From CAVRTM01 sp963724015 (GTDB lineage Bacteria > Actinomycetota > Actinomycetes > Actinomycetales > Dermatophilaceae), in contig CAVRTM010000006.1 in the NCBI GenBank assembly GCA_963724015.1, positions 124,001 to 188,000 on the forward strand: DNA of 64,000 nt, in the 5' to 3' direction. Positions 26,786 through 35,740 of this stretch are shown here, one piece after another. The stretch's first letter is position 1; every line of letters begins with the position of its first letter. The position numbers and the translations under genes are program-made. Below the pieces are notes generated by a model. The model ran no database searches. It was given only the letters and a program-made list of their open reading frames with translations, and was not told the DNA's origin.

Positions 26786-28310
26786 TCAGCCCGTTGCCGC
26801 TGCCAACTCACGCAACAGCGTGGTGGCGTCGGGGCTCCGGTCCAGCAGCGCACCCACCGTCGCCCGGGTGCCGCGCAGCGGCTCGAGCATCGGCACGCGC
26901 TGCAGCGAGGCGTGCCCCGGTACGTCGAAGATGACCGAGTCCCAGGACGCGGCCGCGATCTCGCTGGGGTACTTCTCCAGGCAGCGGCCGCGGAAGTACG
27001 CCCGGGTGTCCTCCGGCGGCGTGACCACGGCGCTCTTGACCTCCTCGTCGCTGACCAGCTGCTCGATCCGGCCGAGGCTGAGCATCCGGTGGAACAGCCC
27101 CTTCTCCGGTCGCACGTCCGACCACTGGATGTCGATGGCGCGCAGCCGGTGGTCGGACCACTCGAGGCCGTCGCGGTCGCGGTAGCCCTGCAGCAGCTTC
27201 AGCTTGGCGACCCAGTCCACCTCGCGAGCGCACTCCATCGGGTCGCGCTCCAGCCGGGTGAGGAGGTCGGCCCAGCGCTGCATCACCTCGGCGGTGTCGA
27301 GCGTCGAGCTCTCCGGCGTAGCGCGACTGCAGGTAGCGGTCGGCGTGCTCGTGGTAGACCCACAGCAGCTGCACCGCGGTCATCGTGCGCCCGTCCCGCA
27401 GCTCGATGAGGCTCTTCAGCGTCGGGTCGTGCGACACCGCGTGCAGCGTCGCGACCGGCTTGCTGACGGCCAGCTCCTCGGAGATGGCCCGGTCCTCGAT
27501 CATCGCCAGCACCAGGCTGGTGGTGCCGAGCTTGAGCAGGTTCGCCACGTCGCACTGGTTGGCGTCGCCGATGATGACGTGCAGCCGGCGGTAGAGGTCG
27601 GCCACCGCGTGCGGCTCGTCGCGGGTGTTGATGATCGGGCGCTTCAGCGTGGTCTCGAGGCCGACCTCGACCTCGAAGAAGTCCGAGCGCTGGGCGATCT
27701 GGAAGCCGCTGCTGGTGGAGTCCTGGCCGATGCCGACCCGCCCGGCCCCGCACATGACCTGACGGGCGACGAAGAACGGGATCAGGTGCCGCACGATGTC
27801 GGCGAACGGCGTCTCCCGCCGCATCAGGTAGTTCTCGTGGGTGCCGTACGACGCGCCCTTGCCGTCGGTGTTGTTCTTGTAGAGGTTGACCCCCGGCACG
27901 CCGGGAGCCACCGAGAGGCGGCGCACCGCCTCGAGCATGACCTGCTCCCCGGCCCGGTCCCACGTCACCGCGGCCCGGGGCGAGGTCACCTCCGGTGAGC
28001 TGTACTCCGGGTGGGCGTGGTCGACGTACAGGCGGGCGCCGTTGGTGAGGACCACGTTGGCGAGGGTCGGGTCCTCCTCGTCGGTGAGCTGGCTGGCGTC
28101 GGCGTACTGGCGTGCCATCTCGAACCCGCGGGCGTCCCGCAGCGGCGCCTCGTCCTCGTAGTCCCAGCTGGCCTTGGTCGCGCGGCCTCCCCCGCGGCTG
28201 GCGTAGGCGTTGACCACGTGGCCGGAGAGGAGCATGGGGTTGGCGGTGGGGTCACCGGGCACCGAGATGCCGTACTCGGTCTCGATCCCCATGACACGGC
28301 GCACAGTCAT
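26786..28310 (-). CDS. dop: Pup deamidase/depupylase Dop, one frame break
   Basis: Restored length is about 507 aa. Dop converts the C-terminal Gln of Pup to Glu and removes Pup from substrates. The catalytic N-terminus MGIETEYGIS, the Dop-specific insertion near residues 40-60, VNLYKNNTDGKGASYGTHEN and RPIINTRDEPHAVADL are present. One extra base near 27315 (around GAGCTCGACGCTCGAC) splits the last 165 residues, which continue with MQRWADLLTRLERDP. Removing one C restores an uninterrupted protein. A -10 box lies six bases before the ATG. Confidence 0.9.
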
Positions 28311-28316
28311 GACGTC

Positions 28317-28322
28317 AGCCTA
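28317..28322 (-). promoter_or_regulatory. -10 box of leaderless dop
   Basis: TAGGCT on the minus strand ends six bases before the dop ATG at 28310. Confidence 0.4.
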
Positions 28323-28355
28323 GGCGAGCCTGCGCGGGGCGGACCCTCCCTGAGG

Positions 28356-28361
28356 CATAGT
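28356..28361 (+). promoter_or_regulatory. -10 box of leaderless esterase gene
   Basis: CATAGT ends six bases before the ATG at 28368. It shares a 57-bp divergent region with dop. Confidence 0.35.
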
Positions 28362-28367
28362 GACGCC

Positions 28368-29332
28368 ATGACGGGCATGCCGCTTCGGACCAGGGTCTTC
28401 ACCACCGTGCTCGACCGGCTGCCACGCCGGTCGATCCTCGACATGGACCTGGCGGACATCCAGCGGGCCCGGCGGTACGGTGGCGCCGACCGTGCCGCCG
28501 TACAGCTGGGTCACCGGCAGGGTCGCCCGCTCGGTCACGATCGGCACCGACGCGCTCGCGGCCCGCGACGGGGCCAGCCTGCCCGTCCGCGTCTACCGCC
28601 CGACCGCAGGCGACCGGCCCGCTGCCCACCGTGGTCTTCTTCCACGGCGGGGGCTGGGTCCTCGGCAGTCCCCGCATGTACGACCCGCTCTGCTCCTTCC
28701 TCGCCGCCGAGGTGGGCGCGGTCGTCCTCAGCGTCGACTACCGGATGGCCCCCGAGCACCGGGCGCCCACCGCGGCCCTGGACTGCGTCGACGCCGTACG
28801 GCAGGTGGCCGCCCACGGCGGGCGCTGGGGCAGCGACACCTCTCGCATCGCGGTCGCCGGGGACAGCGCCGGCGGCAACCTCGCCGCGGTCGTCTGCCAG
28901 GTGGTGCGCGACGAAGGCGGCCCGCTGATCGCCTGCCAGGCGCTGCTCTACCCCGGCACCGACGCCACGATGAGCCAGCCGTCGATCCGGCAGCACGCCG
29001 ACGCGCCCGTGCTGACCCGGCGCAAGATCGAGGTCTTCCTGGAGCACTACCGCGGCCCGGACGGCCTCGCGCCGCAGGACCCGCTGCTGTCCCCGCTGTG
29101 GGCGGCCGACCACAGCGGGCTGCCGCCCGCGCTGGTGCAGACGGCGGACCTCGACCCGCTGCGCGACGAGGGGGCGCTGTACGCCGAGCGGCTCTCGGCC
29201 GCCGGGGTGCCGGTGCGGCTGACCAACTACCTCGGCGCGCCCCATGGCTTCGCCAGCTTCCCCGGCGCCACGCACATCGGCGCCCAGGCGCGGGCCGAGC
29301 TGGTCATCGAGCTGCGCCGGCACCTGGGCTGA
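28368..29332 (+). CDS. Alpha/beta-hydrolase esterase (HSL/LipR type), two frame breaks
   Basis: Restored length is about 320 aa. The hormone-sensitive-lipase signature FFHGGGWVLGS (oxyanion hole), the nucleophile elbow GDSAGGN, and later Asp (LDPLRDEG) and His (APHGFASF) residues of the triad are visible. The N-terminal 37 residues, a short middle piece (YSWVTGRVARSVTIGTDAL) and the catalytic domain lie in three frames; single extra bases near 28480 and 28615 (GGCGACCGGCC) account for this. It probably hydrolyses short-chain esters. Confidence 0.82.
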
Positions 29333-29354
29333 GCCTCCGGCCCGGCCCGGTTGT

Positions 29355-29360
29355 TACCGT
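29355..29360 (+). promoter_or_regulatory. -10 box of leaderless NUDIX gene
   Basis: TACCGT, in the context GTTACCGT, ends six bases before the ATG at 29367; the same octamer precedes the aldo/keto reductase gene at 56055. Confidence 0.4.
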
Positions 29361-29366
29361 CCAGAC

Positions 29367-30323
29367 ATGGCTGCTGACGAGCTCGTGGCGCTCTACGACC
29401 CCGCCGACGACACCGGTGTGGTGACCGGCAGCGCGCGCCGCGACGAGGTCCGCGCGCGCAACCTGCCGCACGCCGCGACGGCCGTGCTGGTCCGCAACAG
29501 CCGCGGGCAGGTCTACCTGCACCGGCGCACCGACACCAAGGACGTCTACCCCGGCCTGTACGACGTGTGGGCCGGCGGGTGCGTGGACGCCGGCGAGGAG
29601 CCGCACGACGCCGCCCGCCGCGAGCTGGCCGAGGAGCTGGGCGTCACCGGCGTGCAGCTGGTGCCGGTGTTCCGTGCCTGGTACCGCGACGACAGCACCC
29701 ACTACCTCGCCTTCGGCTACGAGGCGGTCTGGGACGGACCGGTCGTGCACCAGCCCGAGGAGGTCGCCGAGGGCGGCTGGGTCGACTGGGAGGAGCTGCT
29801 GCGCCGGCTCGAGGACCCCGCGTGGCCGTTCGTGCCGGACGGGCGGGCCGGCATGGCGCACTACCTCGGCACGAGGCGGCATGAGCGGGGCGCAGGACGG
29901 CGTGCCCGGCAGCGCGCGGGGCACCGGCCCGGGCACGCGCCCGTCGGCGTCGCACCATGGGTTGCCCCGGCGGCGTTGGCGGCCGACGCCGCTCTGGTCG
30001 TGCTGTTCGCGGCGGTCGGCCGGCGCAGCCACGCCGAGAGCGGCGCCGTGCTGGGCGTCCTGCTGACCGCGTGGCCGTTCCTCGTGGGCACGGCGCTGGG
30101 CTGGGTCGTGGCCCTGGCGTGGCGACGCCGGGCGCCGCTGGGCGTGCGCGACGGCATACCGGTCTGGGTCTGCGCGGTGGCCGCCGGGATGCTGCTGCGG
30201 GTGGCCACCGGCGCCGGTACGGCGTTCTCGTTCGTGGTGGTCGCAACGGTCGTGCTCGGCGTGTTCCTGCTCGGCTGGCGAGCCCTGGCGGCCCTGGCCC
30301 GCCGTCGTCGGGCAGGCGCCTGA
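29367..30323 (+). CDS. NUDIX hydrolase joined to a DUF3054 membrane domain
   Basis: One uninterrupted 318-aa frame holds an N-terminal NUDIX hydrolase (residues 1-170; Nudix box GGCVDAGEEPHDAARRELAEE) of the IDI-like YfcD type, then a basic linker and a DUF3054 membrane protein with about four helices (LAADAALVVLFAAVGRRSHA, AWPFLVGTALGWVVALAW). In other actinobacteria these are normally separate. The linker contains an ATGA (29881-29884), the usual stop/start overlap, in different frames, so a lost base may have joined two genes. A true fusion is possible but less likely. Confidence 0.78.
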   Translation: MAADELVALYDPADDTGVVTGSARRDEVRARNLPHAATAVLVRNSRGQVYLHRRTDTKDVYPGLYDVWAGGCVDAGEEPHDAARRELAEELGVTGVQLVPVFRAWYRDDSTHYLAFGYEAVWDGPVVHQPEEVAEGGWVDWEELLRRLEDPAWPFVPDGRAGMAHYLGTRRHERGAGRRARQRAGHRPGHAPVGVAPWVAPAALAADAALVVLFAAVGRRSHAESGAVLGVLLTAWPFLVGTALGWVVALAWRRRAPLGVRDGIPVWVCAVAAGMLLRVATGAGTAFSFVVVATVVLGVFLLGWRALAALARRRRAGA

Positions 30324-30404
30324 CCGCATCCGGTCCTGCCGGGCGCAGGCCGGCGACGTGCACACCAGCGCGCTGCAGGTCCGGGCACGGCGTCCCCACG
30401 CGCG

Positions 30405-30430
30405 ACGGCCCGGGCTCGCGCCCGGGCCGT
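30405..30430. terminator. Bidirectional hairpin between DUF3054 and mpa
   Basis: A perfect 10-bp stem (ACGGCCCGGG with CCCGGGCCGT) with loop CTCGCG sits between two convergent genes. No U tract follows. Confidence 0.6.
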
Positions 30431-30462
30431 GCGTCGTACGGCTGCGCCTGGTGGCGCTGCGG

Positions 30463-32233
30463 TCAGAGGTACTGACCGGTGTTGGCCACGTTGTCGATCG
30501 AGCGGCCGGGCTCGGTGCCGTCCTTGCCGGTGATGAGCGTGCGGATGTAGACGATCCGCTCGCCCTTCTTGCCGGAGATGCGGGCCCAGTCGTCGGGGTT
30601 GGTGGTGTTGGGCAGGTCCTCGTTCTCCTTGAACTCATCCACGCACGAGGCCAGCAGGTGCTCGACCCGGATGCCCTTGGCCCCGGCGGTCAGGAAGTCC
30701 TTGATCGCCATCTTCTTGGCCCGGTCGACGATGTTCTGGATCATCGCGCCGGAGTTGAAGTCCTTGAAGTACAGGACCTCCTTGTCGCCGTTGGCGTAGG
30801 TGACCTCCAGGAAGCGGTTCTCGTCGATCTCGGAGTACATCCGCTGGACCGTCGCGTCGATCATCGCCTCGATCGTGCGCTGGCGCGAGGCGCCGTGCTC
30901 GGACAGGTCGTGCTCGTGCAGCGGCAGCTCGGGGATGAGGTACTTGCTGAAGATGTCCCGCGCGCTCTCGGCGTCGGGGCGCTCGATCTTGATCTTCACG
31001 TCCAGCCGGCCCGGGCGCAGGATGGCCGGGTCGATCATGTCCTCGCGGTTGGAGGCGCCGATGACGATGACGTTCTCCAGCCGCTCGACGCCGTCGATCT
31101 CCGAGAGCAGCTGGGGCACGATGGTCGTCTCGACGTCGGAGGAGACGCCCGACCCGCGGGTGCGGAACAGCGAGTCCATCTCGTCGAAGAACACCACCAC
31201 GGGCGTGCCGTCCGAGGCCTTCTCGCGGGCCCGCTGGAAGATCAGCCGGATGTGCCGCTCGGTCTCGCCGACGTACTTGTTGAGCAGCTCGGGGCCCTTG
31301 ATGTTGAGGAAGAAGGACTTGCCGATCGGCTTGCCCTCCTTGGCCGCGACCTTCTTGGCCAGCGAGGCGGCGACGGCCTTGGCGATCAGCGTCTTGCCGC
31401 AGCCGGGAGGGCCGTAGAGCAGCACGCCCTTGGGCGGCTTGAGCTGGTGCTCGGCGAACAGGTCGGGGTGCAGGTAGGGCAGCTCGACCGCGTCACGGAT
31501 CTGCTCGATCTGGCCGGCGAGGCCGCCGATGTCCTCGTAGGCGATGTCGGGCACCTCCTCCAGGACCAGGTCCTCGACCTCGGCCTTGGGGATGCGCTCG
31601 TAGACGAAGCTCGAGCGCGGGTCGAGCATGAGCGCGTCACCGACGCGCAGCGGCTCACCCTCGAGGCTCTCGGCCATCCGGCAGACGCGCTCCTCGTCGG
31701 CGTGGGCGACCACGAGCACCCGGTCGTCGCCGAGCATCTCCTTGATCATCACGACCTCGCCGACCCGCTCGAACCCGCAGCTGGCCACGACGTTGAGCGC
31801 CTCGTTGAGCATCACCTCGCGCCCCGGCGACAGCGTCGGTCGGGTCGACCGAGGGGCTGACGGCGACCCGCATCTTGCGGCCGCCGGTGAGGATGTCGAC
31901 CGTCGCGTCGTCGTACGACTCGACGATCAGCCCGTACGCCGACGGCGGCTGGGCGAGCCGGTCGACCTCGCCCTTGAGCGTGACGATCTGCTCGCGCGCC
32001 TCCTTGAGGGTCCGGACGAGGCGCTCGTTCTGGGAGGACATCGTGGCCAGCGACGACTGCAGCTGCAGCACGCGGTTCTCGAGGTCACGGGAGCGCGTGG
32101 GCGAGTCTGCGAGCCGGCGACGCAGGGCTGCGACCTCCTCGGAGAGCAGCTCGTGCTGACGTGCGGCCTCGGCACGGGCACGGTCGTCGGTCCTGGGGGT
32201 CTGGTCGTGGTTCTGCGGCGAGTTGTCGGACAT
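30463..32233 (-). CDS. mpa: Proteasome-associated AAA+ ATPase Mpa/ARC, one frame break
   Basis: Restored length is about 589 aa. The hexameric unfoldase recognises Pup through its N-terminal coiled coil (about residues 20-80), passes substrates through OB-fold rings and docks on the proteasome by its C-terminal GQYL. Walker A GPPGCGKT, Walker B VVVFFDEMDSLF and the AAA arginine-finger region are intact. One extra base near 31845 (CCGACCGACGCTG) splits the OB region; removing one C gives DPTTLSPGREVMLNEA. GAGGAGG precedes the ATG at 32233. Confidence 0.92.
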
Positions 32234-32289
32234 GGTCGGAACCTCCTCGCGGGCGCCTGCCGGCCACCTCTGCGGCCGATGGTTCGACC

Positions 32290-33370
32290 CTAGCCCGCGG
32301 GAGGGACCTCCTGCAGGGAAGGCCCGGTCACAGAACGGCGAACCCGGCGGATTTTCTTTTCCGACAAGGGCCGCTCCCCCACGTCCTCGGGCGACCACTC
32401 GCCGCTCGGAGCCGGGTTGGCCCCGGGCGTGGCGTCGGCCGCGTCGTCGTACGCGCCCTTGGCCGGGCGGCGCTTGCGCAGTGGCGGGGTGACGCCCGGG
32501 GGCCAGCCGCCGGGTGGTGATGAGGAAGCCGGTGTGCCCGTGCATCCGGTGCTCGGGCCGCACGGCCAGGCCCTCGAGGTGCCACCCGCGCACCAGCGAC
32601 TCCCAGGCCTGCGGCTCGGTGAAGCCGCCGTGGTCGCGGGTCGCCTCGGCGACGCGGGACAGCTGCGTGGCGGTCGCGACGTAGCAGATGAGGACGCCGC
32701 CGGGCGTGAGCGCGTCACCGACGACGTCGAGGCACTCCCAGGGGGCGAGCATGTCCAGGACGACGCGGTCGACCGACCCGGCCTCGACCGCCGTGGGCAG
32801 GGACTCGACGAGGTCGCCGACCGTGACGGTCCACGCGGGGTGCTGGCCGCCGAAGAAGCTCCGGACGTTGCCCTGGGCGATGTCGGCGAAGTCCTCCCGG
32901 CGCTCGAAGGAGTGCAGCATCCCCTGGTCGCCGACGGCGCGCAGCAGCGACATGCTCAACGCGCCCGATCCGACACCGGCCTCGACGACCCTCGCGCCGG
33001 GGAAGATGTCGGCCATCGCCACGATCTGGCCGGCGTCCTTGGGGTAGACCACCGCCGCGCCGCGTGGCATGGACAGGACGTAGTCCGCGAGCAGGGGCCG
33101 GACCGCGAGGTACTCCACGCCGGCGGTGTTGCGGATGGTCGAGCCGTCCGGCGCGCCGATGAGGTCGTCGTGGGCGAGGTAGCCGCGGTGGGTGTGGAAC
33201 TGCTTGCCGACGGTGAGCGTGATCGTGTGCAGTCGCCCCTTGGGGTCGGTCAGCTGCACCCGCTCACCCTCTTGGAAGGGTCCGCGGCGACCGGCGGCGC
33301 CGGTGGGTGTCCCGCCCGGGGCCGCGGGCGGCTCGGGCTGCTCGGGCTGGTCGGCGTGCTGGTCACTCAT
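32290..33370 (-). CDS. trmI: tRNA (adenine-58-N1)-methyltransferase TrmI, one frame break
   Basis: Restored length is about 359 aa. The SAM-dependent enzyme methylates A58 in the tRNA T loop. Seen: an N-terminal OB-like domain (GERVQLTDPKGRLHTITL), the SAM loop VVEAGVGSGALSMSLL and the catalytic region VVLDMLAPWECLD. An extra base near 32500, in the run GCCCCCGGGCG, moves the last 75 residues, a basic non-conserved tail, to another frame. It lies 56 bp upstream of mpa, a common actinobacterial order. Confidence 0.9.
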
Positions 33371-33381
33371 GGCGGGCAAGT

Positions 33382-34549
33382 CTAGGTGCGTGCGGCGGCC
33401 CCTCGTGACAGCGCTGCCTCGAGGTCGCCGGCCAGGACGATCCCCTCGATCCGCCCGGACCGCGGTCGCACCGGTACAGCGCCGACCTGCAGCGTCTGCA
33501 TGGTCTCGACCACGGGGGTGACGGCGTCGTCGGGCTCGGCGTCGACGACCCACCCGGCCGGCTGACGGCGGACCGCGGCCATGACCGGGGTGACCGGTCG
33601 TGCCTCCTCGGGAACCCCGAGCAGGGCGTCGTCGTCGACCATGCCGAGCGCCGTACCGTCCGCGGCCACCACGATCACGGCCGTGCCGCCGAGCCCGCTG
33701 GCCCGCAGGGCCCAGGCGTCGGCCGCGCTGCTGGCCACCGGCAGCGAGCTGGCACGGCGCCATACGGACCCGATCGTGATGCCGGCCAGGGCGCTGCGGG
33801 CACGACCGGTGCGGATGGCGTTGGTCGCGCCGCTCCACAGGAAGGCGCCGATGACGCCGGCCCAGACGACCGTGAACAGCGAGGGCGGATAGCCGCGCAG
33901 GAACGGCAGCAGGAGCGCCCAGGCCAGCACCAGGACGGTGACCACGCGGCCGCACCAGCCGGCGGCGATCAGGCCGAGGTCGCGGTTGCCGGTGACCCGC
34001 CAGACGAGGGCGTCGACGAGGAAGCCGCCGTCCAGGGGCAGCCCGGGCAGGAGGTTGAACAGCGCGACGAAGCCGTTGGTCCACACGACCGCGCCGACCA
34101 GCAGGGCGGGCACGCCCACCGGGGACCCGGTCCGCCAGCAGCCACCCGGCCAGCGCGATCGCGCCGTTGGCTGCCGGGCCCACCACGGCGACCAGCGCGC
34201 TCGGGCCGGGTCGGCTCTGTGCCGTGTCGTACGCCGTGTGGCCGCCCCAGAGGTCGGCCACGACCCGGTTGACCCGGTAGCCGAAGCGGGTCGCGACCAC
34301 GGCATGGGCCGCCTCGTGGGCGAGCACCGAGACCAGCAGGAGGACCGAGAACGCGGCGGCCACGAGGTAGGCCCGGATGCCGAGGTCGGGCCGGCTGCGG
34401 CTGATCGACGGGCCGAAGGTGACGACGATGATGATGGCGATGACCGGCCACGTCCGGCCGATGTAGACCGGCACGCCGCCCAGCGTGGCGACCTTCAGGC
34501 CCGGGCTCGGCTGGCTCGGGTGGATGGTCGGCTCCTGGGCGTGGGGCAT
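33382..34549 (-). CDS. Site-2 protease family membrane metalloprotease with CBS domains, one frame break
   Basis: Restored length is about 388 aa. The zinc motif VLAHEAAHAVV lies in one membrane helix and the second metal site LPLDGGFLVDALVW in another, the S2P/Rip arrangement, followed by a CBS-domain pair (PVTPVMAAVRRQPAGWVV). Such proteases cleave membrane-bound anti-sigma factors or signal peptides. The frame breaks near 34128 at GTCCCCGGTG; one C fewer gives DRVPVGVPALLVGAVVW. It ends 11 bp before trmI, suggesting an S2P-trmI-mpa transcript. Confidence 0.88.
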
Positions 34550-34604
34550 GCCGCCGAGCCTATGTCAGGAGGATGTACGGCGGTCCTGGCGCAGCGGGTG
34601 GTGC

Positions 34605-34648
34605 TGTGGACGGCGCCGGCTGCTGTGGACGGGCGGTGCTGTGGACGG
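34605..34648. repeat. Three copies of TGTGGACGG upstream of the RecB-like gene
   Basis: TGTGGACGG occurs at 34605-34613, 34624-34632 and 34640-34648, spaced 19 and 16 bases, just upstream of the -10 box at 34675. It resembles a set of protein-binding sites. The core TGTGGA also occurs in DnaA boxes, but the full 9-mer does not match one. Confidence 0.5.
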
Positions 34649-34674
34649 GCGGCAGGGGTGTCAGCGGCCCCGCC

Positions 34675-34680
34675 TACAGT
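34675..34680 (+). promoter_or_regulatory. -10 box of leaderless RecB-like gene
   Basis: TACAGT ends seven bases before the ATG at 34688. Confidence 0.4.
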
Positions 34681-34687
34681 GCGTGCC

Positions 34688-35533
34688 ATGGTTGCAGCGC
34701 TGTCCCCGAGCCGGGCGTCCGACTTCATGCAGTGCCCGCTGCTCTACCGCTTCCGTGTCATCGACAAGCTCCCCCAGGCGCCCAGCGCCGCGGCTGCTCG
34801 CGGCACGCTCGTCCACTCGGTGCTCGAGCGCGTCTTCGACCTGCCTGCGGCCGGCCGCACGCTCGACGCGGCCGCCGCGATGGTCGCGCCGCAGTGGGCG
34901 GCCTTGCTCGAGGCCGAGCCCGAGCTCGGCGAGCTGGTCGACGGCGACGACCCCGAGGCGCTGGCCCTCTGGGTCAAGGACGCGGTGACGCTGGTCGAGC
35001 GCTGGTTCAGCCTCGAGGACCCGACGCGGCTCGAGCCGGCCGAGCGTGAGCTCTACGTCGAGACCGACCTCGACGGGCTGACCCTGCGGGGCTACGTCGA
35101 CCGCCTCGACGTCGCGCCGACGGGCGAGGTCCGGGTCGTCGACTACAAGACGGGGCGCTCGCCGTCCGAGCTGTTCGAGGGCAAGGCGCTGTTCCAGATG
35201 AAGTTCTATGCCCTGGTGCTGTGGCGCCTCAACGGCACGGTCCCCCGCATGCTGCAGCTGGTCTACCTCGGCAACAGCGAGATCGTCCGCTACACCCCCG
35301 ACGAGGCCGACCTGCTGGCGACCGAGCGCAAGCTCAAGGCCCTCTGGCGGGCGATCGAGCAGGCGGCCAGCACCGGTGACTGGCGCCCGCGCACGAGCCG
35401 GCTGTGCGACTGGTGCGACCACCGCGCCCTCTGCCCCGCCTGGGGCGGCACGCCACCTGAGCTGCCCGAAGGTGCGGCCCTGCTCGCGCTCAACCCGCGC
35501 TCGTCCGCCGCGGTCGACCCCGCGGAGGACTGA
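34688..35533 (+). CDS. RecB-family PD-(D/E)XK exonuclease with iron-sulfur cysteines
   Basis: The 281-aa protein is a stand-alone nuclease domain of the RecB/AddB/Cas4 superfamily. The active site is visible as LRGYVDRLDV ... VRVVDYKTGRSP (Asp, Asp-x-Lys). Four cysteines, one near residue 17 (FMQCPLLYRF) and three at the end (LCDWCDHRALC), fit a 4Fe-4S cluster. It probably acts in DNA repair. It is intact and occurs alone, without helicase or CRISPR neighbours. Confidence 0.92.
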   Translation: MVAALSPSRASDFMQCPLLYRFRVIDKLPQAPSAAAARGTLVHSVLERVFDLPAAGRTLDAAAAMVAPQWAALLEAEPELGELVDGDDPEALALWVKDAVTLVERWFSLEDPTRLEPAERELYVETDLDGLTLRGYVDRLDVAPTGEVRVVDYKTGRSPSELFEGKALFQMKFYALVLWRLNGTVPRMLQLVYLGNSEIVRYTPDEADLLATERKLKALWRAIEQAASTGDWRPRTSRLCDWCDHRALCPAWGGTPPELPEGAALLALNPRSSAAVDPAED

Positions 35534-35549
35534 GTTCACGCCAGGCTTC

Positions 35550-35563
35550 CACGACCGGTCGTG
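35550..35563. repeat. 14-bp perfect palindrome after the RecB-like gene
   Basis: CACGACCGGTCGTG is a perfect dyad in the 207-bp gap before the DUF222 gene. It may be an operator or part of a terminator; the rest of the gap has only short GC-rich direct repeats (CTCGTCCCGCCCG type). Confidence 0.4.
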
Positions 35564-35727
35564 ACGCCCGGTCGTCCCGCCCGCTCGTCCCGCCCGCCTG
35601 CCACCGACGGCTGTCTGTGCCGGCTGTCCGGAAGACCGGTTTAGGGCTTGTCGGGCTCGCTGCCAGCAGCACTGAGACGACCGCGATCCGGCCTGTGGAT
35701 ACCTCGGTCCTTCCCTGCTGGACCGCG

Positions 35728-35733
35728 TAGAAT
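35728..35733 (+). promoter_or_regulatory. -10 box of leaderless DUF222-HNH gene
   Basis: TAGAAT, close to consensus, ends seven bases before the ATG at 35741. Confidence 0.5.
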
Positions 35734-35740
35734 CGAACAC

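Noticed and set aside
31800..31900. Programmed ribosomal frameshift in mpa (and similarly in metH and dop)
   Set aside because: There is no slippery heptamer or downstream structure, and so many unrelated genes share the same kind of break that sequence error is simpler.
34605..34648. DnaA boxes or a replication origin
   Set aside because: TGTGGACGG differs from the DnaA box at its end; no dnaA, dnaN or gyrase genes and no AT-rich unwinding region are present.
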